A DNA stretch of 64,000 nucleotides, taken from the NCBI GenBank assembly GCA_012064385.1, contig QRDG01000527.1, forward strand, positions 2,370,349 through 2,434,348. The letters run 5' to 3'. Position numbers and translations under genes: made by a program. Below, piece by piece: positions 11,612 to 22,427 of the stretch. This stretch comes from Puccinellia tenuiflora (Eukaryota; Streptophyta; Magnoliopsida; Poales; Poaceae). Within the stretch, counting starts at the first letter, position 1, and each line of letters starts with the position of its first letter. The notes under the pieces are model-generated. The model had not been told where the DNA came from, did no database searches, and saw nothing but the letters and a program-made list of their open reading frames with translations.

Positions 11612-12050
11612 AAGTGGTATCAGAGCTCTGGTTCTTCGATACCCCGCGGGTCCAGTCTGCCTGTAGGATACCCTAGCTAATGGTCGTTGTTTGTAGAGTG
11701 TCCAAACTATTTTACTAGAAGTTATTTCCAAAGTTCTCAATAGGATTCTTGTTTACTCCTTACCTCTATTCTTTTCCCCTCTTGCCTTATATGTTTTAAA
11801 TCTTCTCTCTGATCTATCTTCCGGTTATAGTATCTTCGTGGGTGGACGATCTGTTGCCTTTTACCTAATAGGTTCGATCTTGGAAGCATCTCGACGAAAG
11901 GTCATCGCCATCGACGTGAGCAAGAACCTCTTGTTAGTGGTGTCGAGAAGATCAACACGACGGAAGAAGATTCGATAGTTTGACCTCGCTCTTCTCCTCC
12001 CCGGCGGTAGCGTGGATCTCGGGGCGAGATCCCTTGTTAGTGGTGTCGGT
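11612..12050 (+). other. 439-bp internal region without genes or clear polypurine tract
   Basis: After the primer site there is no open frame of useful size. A 16-bp repeat CTTGTTAGTGGTGTCG occurs at 11930-11945 and 12033-12048, the second copy ending two bases before the 3' LTR. No purine run lies at the usual polypurine position, which suggests rearrangement or a degenerate tract. Confidence 0.8.
11615..11626 (+). promoter_or_regulatory. primer binding site (initiator tRNA-Met)
   Basis: TGGTATCAGAGC starts four bases after the 5' LTR ends. It is the standard plant retrotransposon site complementary to the 3' end of initiator tRNA-Met, used to prime minus-strand DNA. Confidence 0.9.
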
Positions 12051-15000
12051 TGTAACGTCCGGGGTTTTTCCCAAATTAGTTTTTGTTTGTTTTTCTTTTG
12101 GCATCATCATGACATCATGCACCACAATCACCTTGCATTTTCGGCAAAAGAAAAATCAAAATATTATTTTATCTAAATTATTTTTGATTTGCAAATTAAT
12201 CCGAGGATTTAATAAAGTCCACCCCTCTCTTTTTCTTTTCTCAAAACTTTTTCAAAATATTATTTGGAAATATTTGACAAACTATTTTTAATCAAGAACA
12301 AAGTTATAAAAATGTTTGCAAAACTCCCTCTCCTTTTTCATCTCTTATTTCTCTCTTTTTCCTAATTCCGAAATTGGGAAAATCACCAAAATTCGCAGCA
12401 GGCCTTGGGGTCCCTTCTGGCACCTCTACCTTTCTCCAAACAGCCCACCAGCCGGCCCTTTTCTCTTTCTCCCTGGCCCAACAACCCCTTCTCTCGTTTC
12501 TCTGCCGTCAGGGAGCAGGGGCGAAAGCACGCATGGTGCCGTCTCCATGCCACGCCACCCCACCTGCTCCTTGCCTCCTATAAAAATCCAGCACCGGCTC
12601 CTCCCTCTCCAACCCTAGCCCTTTTCCCCTCCTGCCGCCGCCACTCTCTTCTTCTTCTCCCTTTCTTTCTTCTTCACCACCGAGAGCCACCATGACTTGC
12701 ACATGAAGCTCCACGAAGCCGTCCTCGTGGTCGCCGCGAAGGAGGACCGTGGCCGGGAATCAAACCAAGACGGTGTCCTCTTCCGAATTTCTGAAGCAGC
12801 CGGAGCTGGAGCCGCACGGGATCAACGACAGGATCTTCTTCCCCTCGTCAGCTACGTCAGGCTGCCGCACGCCGCCATGGACGCCGAGTTCTTCTTCCCC
12901 TCCGTCCTGCTCCTGCCTCTAGATCTCGCCCTCGACCTCCCCTAGGTGACGCTCCTGTTTTCCCTCTCTTCCGTGACTCCTTTGCATCATCCCCTCGTCG
13001 ATTTGTTCGTGCACATCGTCGTCAGCCATGGCCAGAAGCTCGTGCTTTTGACCCACTCGCTGCTCTTTGCACCTTGCACCAGCCAGGAGCACACACATAG
13101 CAGCAGCACCCGCACACCAGCACCCCCGACGCACACGCACGCACACTCCCCTGCACCCTCGAACTCGCGCATGCCCGCAAGGAATCAGCAGCGCTGCTGC
13201 AGTTCCGTCGCCGTCGTTTCTCTGAACCTGAAAGAGCGCAGCTTGCAGTTTGCACATTCAGTTAACTTCACCACTATGCTTCATGTACTGTCAGATCCGG
13301 ATCCCATCACCACCACCGAGCCAGCCCAGTGGCTTCGTTCCTTGCTCCCGCACCCGTGAGGCCCAAGTTCGAATCCTGCTGGTAGCACCAAAGGCCATCC
13401 TTTTTCTGTCTTTTATTCTTTTTGCAAATTATGTTTTAAACCATAACTTTGGATCTATAACTCCAAATACAAAGTATATTATATGAATTTTGATCAGAAA
13501 AATGTAAGGAATATGAATATGCCATCCATGCTTTTGTTTGCATCATGTAGGTTGCACCTTAGATGTAGTTTATATATATCATCTAATTAATTAAATATGG
13601 AATGTGAGGGGAATTAATTTAATTATTGTCCCTATTCCATTTAATTTTGATTAGCTCACCCATGCCTTGTTCCACCTTGCTAATAACATTTAATTTTGAT
13701 GGTTAGAAAAATAACTTGAACCATATGATTATTTGTCGGGACCTCGGTCCCATTTAATTTGGCTTAGGTGCATCTCCTCTTGTTTTGCCATGTCATGCAT
13801 GCATTGCATCAACATGCCGCTTCTTTTGCCGTAGAAGTAAAATGCATCTTTTGCGCTTCCAGTGTTCGTTGTTTCTTCGGGAATAGGACGTCGAGTTGAT
13901 GTGAGTAACGACAGGATCTGCTACCTCTACCGGAATGCAGGCAAGTGATACTCCCTTGCTATCTTCGCTTGTTTTCTGCCTCTCACTCGTCCTATCTTTT
14001 GTTCCTTGCTAGCCTTATATTGCGATGCTTGTGTCCCGATCCTATATGCATGTTTCCCTTGCAGCCCTGATATGCCACCACCCCCACATCCTACTACCCT
14101 GTTGCTTGTTTATCTTGTTGGCCTTGCGAGTCGTAGTGCATGCTTAGGCTTGTTTTGCTCGAGTCATGTTCTAGTCTTGTTATAATTTGATAGTCGGGTT
14201 AATTCACATGATAATCTTTAATGTTTGGCGATGGGATACAATTAATAAAGATAAGGCACCGGCGGAAGGCCAATCGTGGTGATTTGTTCTGCTAGTGTCG
14301 CCTAGGACCCGAGTTCTTGTCCTCTGATCCAAGACTGAGCGCACTACCCACATGTGGGAGGAAATGGGACTCCCCTCGACCTAGTACCGGATCTGCAGCC
14401 TCGTCCAGGGCGCCACAAGTAGTTCGGGTGTTTCCATTTGCGCGACGCTTTATTTTGATGCAGGTACGGATGGGACGCCTCCGATACGATGATGGTTACT
14501 TACGGTAGGGCTGCGGAGCGTTCGTTTATCGAGTGTGGAAGGAGGGGCAATCGTATGAGTGTTCCCTCCCGAAGCCGTTCTCGCATCGGCTAGGTCCACC
14601 TCGGAGCTTCGGCCGGACTTTCAAGGTGGGTCAGACTTAGCTAGGTGGTTCCCTGGACAAGTGCGGTAGTGAAGGAAAGTGTAGCGTCGGATACCCTGCC
14701 GGCACACCTTAGGAAGTGTGCTAATAGCTGGCAACAAGGGTTGAATTGCGTGTGGTTACATTTGTGCACCCCTGCAGGGTTAAATCTTTTCGAAAAGCCG
14801 TGTCCGCGGTTATGGACGACTTGGTGAAATGTGCTGGCTAACAAGATCATAGACAACTTACACCTAATGATAATAAGATGATTAGTAAGATAGAACTACT
14901 TCAATAATAAAATTATAAAATTGCCAACTGTGTGAGTGCCTTTGGGCTTGCTGCTCGTGGTTAATCGGGCTGGTAAGGAATTGGCTGGGTATGTTTGGTG

Positions 15001-15588
15001 TTAGTATAGTTGGCTACCTAAGCGCTCTCTTACCTCTTCTCTATTAGACGATTGTTGCAGAGTGTCTCTATAGGTTGATAGTGCTGCTTGCTGCCGCCTC
15101 AATCGCTAACCCTTTTCCCCGGAATTCCAGCTTTGATATCTTGTGAGTATTACTTGCCAGTACTGTTTTATAGTACTGACCCCTTCGGGGCTGCTATTCC
15201 AATGCAGCCAAACAGGTTTGAAGTCTGATGACGTTATCTTGGGAATCCCTCTGGCTTGGCTTGGCCTGGGCAGGGTTATGGTGCTTGGTTATCTTCAGGA
15301 CTCTTAGTCCATATTTGTATTCTTATCCGTACTCGGATACTATTTCGCTTCCGCTGTTGTTTGGATCTTTGTATTGTATCTTTGCTCTTGACTCGGTGAG
15401 TCGTTGTTGTATATATGTTTCTTTTGTGGGTTCCATCGAGGACTATTGTAATGTTATCACAATTCCACCCGCATAATGTGTGTGTTGCGACGTGCATATT
15501 ATGCCTGGTGGGCGTCCTTTAGGATCGTTATTATGCGAATTTGGCCGGAACGGTAAAATCTGCATAGTACCGATCTTGGGGCGTTACA
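12051..15588 (+). repeat. 3' LTR (3538 bp)
   Basis: It is a direct copy of 8077-11611, with the TATA box at 12579-12586 and the small frame at 12703-12945. It differs from the 5' LTR mainly at about 13823-13938. It ends GCGTTACA at 15588, followed by the GTAGC target duplication. Confidence 0.95.
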
Positions 15589-17013
15589 GTAGCCATAAAG
15601 ATTAACCGTTTGATCTGCCATTTTCAAAGGGTGTATTCCACCTGCAGCAACAATTATATCGTAATCATTGAGATACCGTAGCTGTTGTACTGCAAGTACG
15701 ACAAAACGGGTATCGTCTTCCCTTTGGCTGTACCAGTATTAGTTTGATTAGAAAATTATCTTTAAAATTTCGACTTACAAGATCTAGCTTATGATCAAGA
15801 TAGTGTTCACTTTTTTTTAGATTCGATTTTGAGTCTTGAAGTCTTTGATCACAAGTATTATAGAGATAGAATACTTGCTGCATCACAGAGAAAATGATCA
15901 TCCAACGGTGCTTGCCTACTGAAGCCTCTTACAATTGTTCCTTTTCTTTGCAAAGGTGAGAAAAATAATATCCTATCATAAGATTGGATGTTTTCAAAAT
16001 AATCCGTGTTAATTTACTGAAGTTACTACTAAAAGAATGTATGTTGCATGTAAGCCGTAGTCTACATTTAAAATACTTTAGTTTGAATGATATATATTTA
16101 ATTAAAATCCTCTTGAATTTTCTTAAATACATATTTGTAGGCATTCATATCAAGGGCAGTGTGCAGGATGAGATTGTATTGCTTTGCAGGGTCAGCCATA
16201 ACACTTACCTCTCACATGGAGCTGACAATGCTTGAGAGAGCGACGTAGCAGGGAAAGGTGCTAATAGGGAAAGGTATTGCTTGATGCCCTGACCGATTTG
16301 GAGCCGGTTGTGAAATCTGTCATTGTCTCTGTAGTCACCAAATGTGTACTGACGAAATTCCCATTGCCACATTTCTTTGGCCCATCTATTCATGTTAACG
16401 CGTGGTACTTAATGCCATTGTTTAACATGATTGTGATGCATGATAACTGATCAGGTGAATGGTTAGTGAGTGGACAGTTTAAGAAAAGTCCAACAGTGAT
16501 AACATGCGGGCATTGACAGGGTGGACCAGTGCACATGAAGAATGCTAGGAAAAATGTAAATCTTGTAGTTGCAGAGGGAGAAGGCATCTGGCTATGAGGG
16601 GAAAAAAAGGTGTGCTGGTCTTGCAACACCATCTGCAAAATGTAATATAACTGGTGTCTCTTGTGGTGTTGGTTGAAACAACATATGTGATTGCGTTCAA
16701 CTCTGATTTTTGAAAATAGATTGTCTCTTCAACTGCTCTCTGTCATTATATCTATTTTCTGCTTTGATCCTTGGGAATTTTTTCTCATAGGAGAGCGCAA
16801 CGGCTGGCCATGAAACTTCTCCCACTTCTCTCCTTCTCTTAGGCCTTTTTTTTAGTCCAGCTTGAGCAATTTTCCACCGTGAACAATTATCGATTGTTCA
16901 CTACCACGTACCGTGATTTCTATGTATATCTATACTAACCCGTTGCAACACATAAGCATCCTTCCTGAGGCGTTGGAAGAAAGGATTAGTGATTTGATGA
17001 TTGTTTTTTTACA

Positions 17014-17060
17014 AAAATGAACCATCATATGATCGTTGATCATATGGTGGTTCATTTTTT
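17014..17060. repeat. near-perfect hairpin
   Basis: A 22-base arm at 17014-17035 pairs with 17039-17060 across a 3-base loop, with one G-T mismatch. A third, diverged copy of the arm lies at about 17070-17090. It sits between the two Helitron-like hairpins near this element's 3' end. Confidence 0.6.
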
Positions 17061-17182
17061 CCCCTAAAAAATTGAACCATCAAATGATCAAAACGTGGAT
17101 TTCAAAATCATGTATTTTACATATTTAGTTGGCTAGGCTAGAATGTTTGGATCCCGTTGCAACGAACGGTCATATTAACTAG

Positions 17183-17318
17183 TCACACAAAAATTCAGAG
17201 ACAAGAACAAAATAGCACGAAAAATCAGTTTTACACAAGTATAACTCGTCGCTAGCTAATGTATCATGGCGCGGACACAACCAGATTCTGTTGGATCGAC
17301 CGAGCGAGCTGAGCCACG
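17183..17318 (-). other. 3' flank of the RTM2-like gene
   Basis: This short AT-rich stretch lies between the Helitron terminus and the stop codon at 17319-17321 and probably holds the 3' UTR. I see no definite polyadenylation signal. Confidence 0.3.
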
Positions 17319-19042
17319 TCACCTCCCGCGCTGCTGCCGCCTCCTCCTGGCCACGGCCACCGCGAGCGCAAGCAGGACCACGGCGGGGGCGACCACCATT
17401 CCCAGCGGGAACCTGCCGCGCCGCCTGCGCCTCCGCCGCCCTCTCCCGCCAGCTCGTCGTCTTCCAGTGCCACCGCCTTCGGCGCCGTTGTCCGATTCAC
17501 TGCTCGCACTTGATTCGCCGCTGTGCTCGGACGCACCACTAGGGGGCGGTGGGAGCGGTTTCTCTTCAAGCTTTGGCTCTGGTTTCTGCGCCGGTGGATC
17601 GGCCGGCGGTGTCTTCTGCACAGGTGGCGGCGGCTCCTCAACCGGTGGTGGGTCGATCGACGTCGGATCCTCGGCGGGTGCTTCCACCGGCGGCGGCTCT
17701 TCAGCCGGTGGTGGGTCGACCGGCGGTGGCTCCTCGGCTGGTGCTTCCACCTGCGGCGGCTCTTCAACCGGTGGTGGGTCCACCGGTGGCGGATCCTCGG
17801 CGGGTGTTTCCACCGCCGGCGGCGGTGGTGGCTCCTCGGCGGGTGCTTCCACCTGCGGCGGCTCTTCAACCGGCGGTGGGTGGACTGGCGGCGGTGGTGG
17901 ATCCTCGGCGGGTGCTTCCACCTGCGGCGGCTCTTCAACCGGTGGTGGGTCGACCGGCGGCGGATCCTCGGCGGGTGTTTCCACCGGCGGCGGCGGTGGT
18001 GGCTCCTCGGCGGGCGTTTCGACGACAGGCGGAGGCTTGGGTTCCTCGACGACGGCCGGTGGCGCCTCGACCGGCTGGAACTCGACGTCGCACGGGATGT
18101 CGACCGGCGGGTCCGTCATGTCGTCGGCCGGTGGGTCCGGCCCGAGCACTTCGATTGGCGTCTCCACCGGCAGCTCCACGTACAGATCCTCGAACACGAC
18201 GTCGCACTCGATGTCCAGCAACGGTGGCTCCTCCTCCTCCTCGACCTCCACCGGCGTCTCCACCGCCACCTCCGTGACGACGGGGTCCGGACCCTGTACC
18301 TCCACCGTCGTCTCCACCGGCACGTCCCGCGGCGGGTCGGGCTCCTGTATCTCCACCGGCGTCACCACGGGCACGTCGCGAGGCGGCGGCTCGGGCTCTG
18401 ACTCCGACGACTCGACGTCGACCCAGTCCTCGTGCTCCAGTTCGAGGCTACTCGACGACGACGCATCGTCGAGCTCGACCTCCGTCCCGTCAGACGAAGC
18501 GCACTCGTAGTCGTCCGTGCTCTCGACGTCGACGCGCGCCTCCCCGTCGCTGTCGTCCGGCTGCCGCCGCGCCTTGGGCATGATGACGACGAGTAGCTCG
18601 TCGTCCTCCTCGAACCCGACGGTGATCCGGCCCACCTGGACGCCCGGCGGCACGTCGAACATCCGGAAGAACCCCTCCACCGTTCGTTGGTGCGCCACCC
18701 GCAGCCGCCTCCCGGGCACCGCCGCCGCCTCGACCGCGAGCCCACCACCATCCTTCCTCGCGCCCACCACGACGCCGATCTCCCTGCCGCCGTCGCCGAC
18801 GCAGACCTCGATCTCATCCCTGCCATAACCTGCACGCAAGAACATAATTTACCTACTCACGCACGTACGTGCTGGCATCAACAACCCGGCCGTATATGAT
18901 CGTTGCAACGCCGGAGATGTGGTTAATTACCGGGGAGGTGCGCGAGGACGAGGAAGGCGGCGTCGGTCTCGGTGGTGGTGAAGGCGAAGTCCTCGCCGGG
19001 GACGGCCGGCCGGGTCTCTCGCACGGCGAGGTCGAGGTCCAT
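17319..19042 (-). CDS. RTM2-like small heat-shock-fold protein with proline-rich repeats and C-terminal anchor
   Basis: Two exons on the minus strand: 19042-18931 and 18829-17319, with a 101-bp intron bordered by GTAATT and TGCAG. The predicted protein is 540 residues. I chose the ATG at 19042 because an in-frame stop lies upstream with no other ATG between. Residues about 16-122 form an Hsp20/alpha-crystallin domain: FLVLAHLPGYGRDEIEV, RTVEGFFRMFDVPPGV and a final VVIMPKA strand; the intron falls inside LPG|Y. An acidic region follows (about 130-290), then about 170 residues of repeats such as PPPVEEPPQVEAPAEEPPP, and near the end a hydrophobic segment MVVAPAVVLLALAVAVA followed by RRRRQQRGR. 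Arabidopsis RTM2, which limits long-distance potyvirus movement, shares this N-Hsp20 plus C-terminal anchor plan. An antiviral role here is only an inference from family. GC-rich codon use contrasts with the surrounding repeats. Confidence 0.85.
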
Positions 19043-19497
19043 GGCCTGCCTCGCGTAGTCGTAGCGTGCGCACCATCTGTCGCGCGCGGGAAGCAGGGTC
19101 GTTTCGTGTTGCTACGATAAACGTGTAAAATCCTAAGCGCGCGCGCGTGTGTGACAGGACAGGTAATTAGGTTAGGGGCCAAGCTTCGGTTGCACGTATG
19201 GCATTCCTTCGCAACATGGGTTTGGTTGAACCAGATGCTCTCTCTACACTTTCGGGCAAAATGAAAAGGAAAGTAAAGAATCGGATCTTCCCCTTAATTT
19301 GGTTCTACTCGACCTTCGACGAGGAGTACGCTCGGATTTTGACCACACAGAGTAAGAGGAGATTAACACCGTTAAATTTCACAGGCAGACTCTATTTTCT
19401 CCATGTTATCATAGCAGAAGCAATCATAGTAAGGACTCTAAGATAATACATCTCCTGAGTTAATTACAGGTTTGTTCCCCAAAAAATTACAAGCGAT
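19043..19497. other. spacer: 5' flank of the RTM2-like gene and start of a LINE remnant
   Basis: The gene's promoter should lie at 19043-19200. A GCGCGCGC tract is at about 19137-19146; no clear TATA box is visible. An 82-codon plus-strand frame (ATG at 19198) has no recognisable domain and may be chance or LINE-derived. Confidence 0.3.
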
Positions 19498-19905
19498 ATG
19501 AATGAGAGACTTTGCGCACCGTTCTCGGACGCGGAGATTGAAAATGCACTATTCATGATGCATCCTAGTAAATCCCCGGGTCCGGATGGGTTTACTGCTG
19601 GATTTTACATTAAGCATTGGGACTTATTAAAGGAGAATGTATGTGCTGCAATACGTAAATTCTTGGAGGGAGGAGAGATGCCAGAATCAGTTAATAGTAC
19701 AGTGCTTGTTCTAATTCCGAAAGTCAAACAACCACAGGAATTGGCACAATATAGACCCATTGCACTATGCAATGTTCTATATAAGATTGCATCAAAAACC
19801 TTGGCATTAAGGTTAAGACCGATACTCAGAAGAAATTATATCGGAGGAGCAGAGTGCGTTTGTACCGGGACGTTTAATCACAGACAATGTTATTACAGCT
19901 TATGA
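19498..19905 (+). pseudogene. LINE reverse transcriptase fragment, left piece
   Basis: The frame includes SPGPDGFTAGFYIKHW, VLVLIPKV, and YRPIALCNVLYKIASKTLA with RLRPIL. These are signature blocks of the reverse transcriptase of plant L1-type non-LTR retrotransposons. Near 19840 the frame shifts, and the following text in another frame matches the usual continuation. The piece is cut at 19905 by a second LINE; the rest resumes at 21187. No endonuclease or start of ORF2 is present, so it is an old truncated copy. Confidence 0.85.
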
Positions 19906-21186
19906 TTTTTTTTTATAAAGAATATATATTAACATCATGAAGATATCAATTACATTCAGCCTCTGCAACAACGCCAAGCCAAAAAGGCCTGACGGATGCA
20001 CACAGCCAAAAAGAAAAATAAAAAAGAGAGAAAGAAAAAAGAAAAGTCCCGCCACGGAGTTACAGTTCTTGCAGCAACAGCACAACCACCACCAAAACAA
20101 CACCTGAAGTCAAGTACTCCAAAAGCGACGCCTCCAAAAAGGAAACAGTGCACCAGCGCCGTCGTCGCCCGATCAAAGATCTCGGGTCTTCACCCTGTAG
20201 ATAATCCCCGCTCTCAAAACAATGCCTTCAACAAGGTCATTGCCAGGCACAACCAATTAAGGCCAGACCTTGGATTTTCACCCTGAAAGGTAAGAATCTC
20301 AACTTCACCTGTGCTATCGCCCCCGCTTACATACTGCTGCCACAATTCCTGAAACTCCAAGCCAGTTCCTCATCGACGCAAAGGCTCCGAACACCATTGC
20401 CAGACCTCCAATCTCAGCTTTCATGTCATTCTCCCCACTGACTTCACCATGGATTTGCCCATGATGGAAACAGAATCAGAGCTTCGCACCGGTTCCTCCG
20501 GCGCGACCGAATCGCACCCGATCAAGCAATCTCTAGGTCTTAACGCCCGTGGGATATCGCCGTCGAAGCTTTCCGGAACCCGACACTTCGGCCAGATCAA
20601 AGAGGACCGGCTTCAGCAGATCATCGTCTTGAGGCGAGTTGGAACCCTAGGACCACCGCCATTATTCTGAAGCCTCGCAAGCCCCCACGCCGCGAGTCAT
20701 CTCCTAGCAGGACCGGCAGCAGAAGAGGGGCAGTCCAGTACGCAGCTGCAGATCGTCACCGGTAGGATCCGGATCCACCCGCAGCCGCCCTGGCCGGCCT
20801 CCAATAGCCCAGATCGGGGCCTCAGCCCAAAACGGAGCACTGGCGACCAGATCGCACGCCCTGGCAACCGCCGGCGGCGCACCACCTCCTCCTCGCCACT
20901 ATACGCCGCCGGAGATCCTCAAGCCCCGGCCAAGACGGCCACGCCGCCCTATGTCCTCAGACCACGCCCCACCTCCTCCCGTGATGCGCCGCCGAGGGAC
21001 ACCTCCCCTGCCCACCCACCACCTTCGACGGGAGGGGCGCCGCCACTGCCGCCGGCGTCGGCAGCAGCGGCGGCAGGAGAAGGAGATCGAGAGGAGGCTA
21101 GGGTGCTGCAGGAGGCGGCGCCTCCGGAGCCGTCCGGGAGGGAGGCGACTCGGGAGGGAGGCGACTAGGTGATAGATCTGGTACTC
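19906..21186 (-). mobile_element. internally deleted LINE inserted in reverse, with 10-bp target duplication
   Basis: The plus strand begins with a T-run (reverse of a poly-A tail) and ends in GC-rich leader-like DNA. CAGCTTATGA flanks both sides, at 19896-19905 and 21187-21196. Read on the minus strand, the order is GC-rich 5' UTR, short spacer, then a 3' UTR with TTGGCTTGGCGTTGTTGCAG and a TATATATTC...A-tail end typical of grass LINEs. No reverse transcriptase is present, so the 1.28-kb copy has both ends but no coding body. Local frames at 20449-21172 are unsupported. Confidence 0.8.
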
Positions 21187-21323
21187 CAGCTTATGAAAAA
21201 TATCCAGCTATTTGAAGAAAAAGAAGGGCAAAAGTGGAGCCTGTGCTGTAAAACTTGACATGGCAAAAGCATATGACCGTGTCGAGTGGGTATATTTGAG
21301 GGCTATATAATGGTGAAGATGGG
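21187..21323 (+). pseudogene. LINE reverse transcriptase fragment, right piece
   Basis: It continues the interrupted LINE with KLDMAKAYDRVEWVYLR, the catalytic-core block after the insertion point. The frame is broken near 21210-21250. It is cut off at 21323 by the LTR of the next element. Confidence 0.8.
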
Positions 21324-22376
21324 TGTCGGCACAGTGGAAACCAGGGTACCACGGGCCGGCCTGCCAGGGCCCACAAGATTCTTTGGATAACTTTCGCTAA
21401 GGACCAGGCTCTCCAGCCTGGCGAGCCTCGCGAGGGTTTTTTCCTCGCGAAGGATCTTCCCCTCCTCGCCGAAGGTTTCTTCCCTTGGCGAGGGATCGCT
21501 CCTCGACAAGGTGTCTCCGACACCGCCCGCAATTCCGCTAAGGACCCAGCCGGAGGGCTCGGCGAGGCTTTTCGCCTCGCGAAGCTCCTTCCTCGGGAAG
21601 CCCTCTCTGCCCCCGCGGCAGAGCGCACATGGGCTCTGCGCCATGTGCAGAGTGACGCGTGCCTACGCGTGATGACGACGGCGCCGCAGTTGCTGTTTCC
21701 ATGTATAAAGCACAATAAAGTGGAGCCAAGCAAAGCGGACAACGAGTATTGCCTCTTTGGTGATAAGGGAACCGTCTACAGCTACGCTCCAAGGACGACG
21801 TCACCGTGGGTCACCTCCCACCTCGGCAAGCGCTAGCCCACCGTCCGGCTGGTCGGTGACCTTTTTCAGCTTTGGTGACGCCGTTCCCCTGCCGTGGACC
21901 GCGTCCATGGGCTTTACCTTTATGGTGGACTTCACCTTTATCGTGCACCGCGCCTCCTCCATCGTCGCCGTGTGGTAACCCTTCCCGCCCAAATGTTTGG
22001 GCAGAAGAGGTCCAGGACGCCTATAAAAGGAGGGGGGGCACGCCCAAGCAAAGGGTTCCAAGATTCCTGAGCCTAAACCCTAGATCTGAAGACTAGCAAG
22101 TAGCCATTGTTAGCCACCTCGAGCTCGACAAGCTCTCCTTGTACTGTAAACTCTCCAAGCAGTGCAATACACCGAAGCAGGACGTAGGGGTTTTACCTCC
22201 ACAAGAGGGCCCTGAACCTGGGTAAGACCGAGTGTTCTCTCTCTCTGCAGTGCTGTCCCGCAGCGAGTCCGACGAGCACCGTCGCCGGAGCACGTTGAGG
22301 GTTGTTTGGTTCCGTGTTCAGCCCCTTACTCGATCCTTCTCGAGACACCCCTAGTTCCTGGGACAGTTCTCCGACA
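21324..22376 (+). repeat. 5' LTR of the Tat-lineage element
   Basis: It starts TGTCGG and ends CCGACA, a perfect inverted pair, and is followed at once by a primer-site-like TTTGGCGCGCCAGG. A TATA box (TATAAAAGGA) at 22022-22031 and AACCCTAGATC near 22076 mark the likely promoter and transcript start. It is 1053 bp long and GC-rich. Confidence 0.85.
22022..22031 (+). promoter_or_regulatory. TATA box in the Tat-lineage LTR
   Basis: GCCTATAAAAGGAGG is a strong plant core promoter match, with the expected start about 30-35 bases downstream. Confidence 0.65.
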
Positions 22377-22395
22377 TTTGGCGCGCCAGGTAGGG
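22377..22395 (+). promoter_or_regulatory. primer binding site of the Tat-lineage element
   Basis: TTTGGCGCGCCAGGTAGGG directly follows the LTR end CCGACA. Position and form fit a tRNA primer site; I do not name the tRNA with confidence. Confidence 0.6.
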
Positions 22396-22427
22396 GGCTG
22401 AGGCGCATCTTCAACCTCGACGCAGCC

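Larger units (their letters stand above)
8077..15588 (+). mobile_element. complete non-autonomous LTR retrotransposon with very long LTRs and a 439-bp interior
   Basis: Two direct LTRs (8077-11611 and 12051-15588) start TGTAACGTCC and end GGGGCGTTACA. They are flanked by a perfect 5-bp duplication GTAGC at 8072-8076 and 15589-15593. A primer site for initiator tRNA-Met follows the left LTR. Only 439 bp separate the LTRs, with no gag or pol, so all proteins for movement would have to come from another element. LTR identity is very high (I count about 30 differences, half in one small patch), so insertion into the Helitron was fairly recent. The family name is not assigned. Confidence 0.95.
5246..17182 (+). 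mobile_element. Helitron-like element with captured exons, interrupted by an LTR retrotransposon
   Basis: It begins directly after the previous CTAG-T junction with a TATA-rich start and the same ACTTAAAAAG block as the preceding unit (about 5258-5267). The canonical leading TC is not clear, so the exact first base is uncertain. The right end is a hairpin at 17154-17169 (CCGTT/AACGG) with CTAG at 17179-17182. Without the 7.5-kb LTR element at 8077-15588 it would be about 4.4 kb. It carries a duplicated gene piece at 5575-5900 and a pyruvate kinase exon at 6719-6935. A second hairpin-like CCCGTTGCAAC at about 16936 lacks CTAG and may be an older terminus. The remaining AT-rich DNA (6100-6700, 6940-8070, 15594-16930) shows no supported gene. 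Confidence 0.5.

Noticed and set aside
17266..18510. 414-codon plus-strand frame rich in Gly, Ser and Thr
   Set aside because: It is the complement of the proline/glutamate repeat region of the RTM2-like gene. The minus-strand reading has a recognised domain, correct splice sites and a membrane anchor.
19198..19446. 82-codon frame as a host gene
   Set aside because: No recognised domain, no clear promoter, and it lies next to a decayed LINE.
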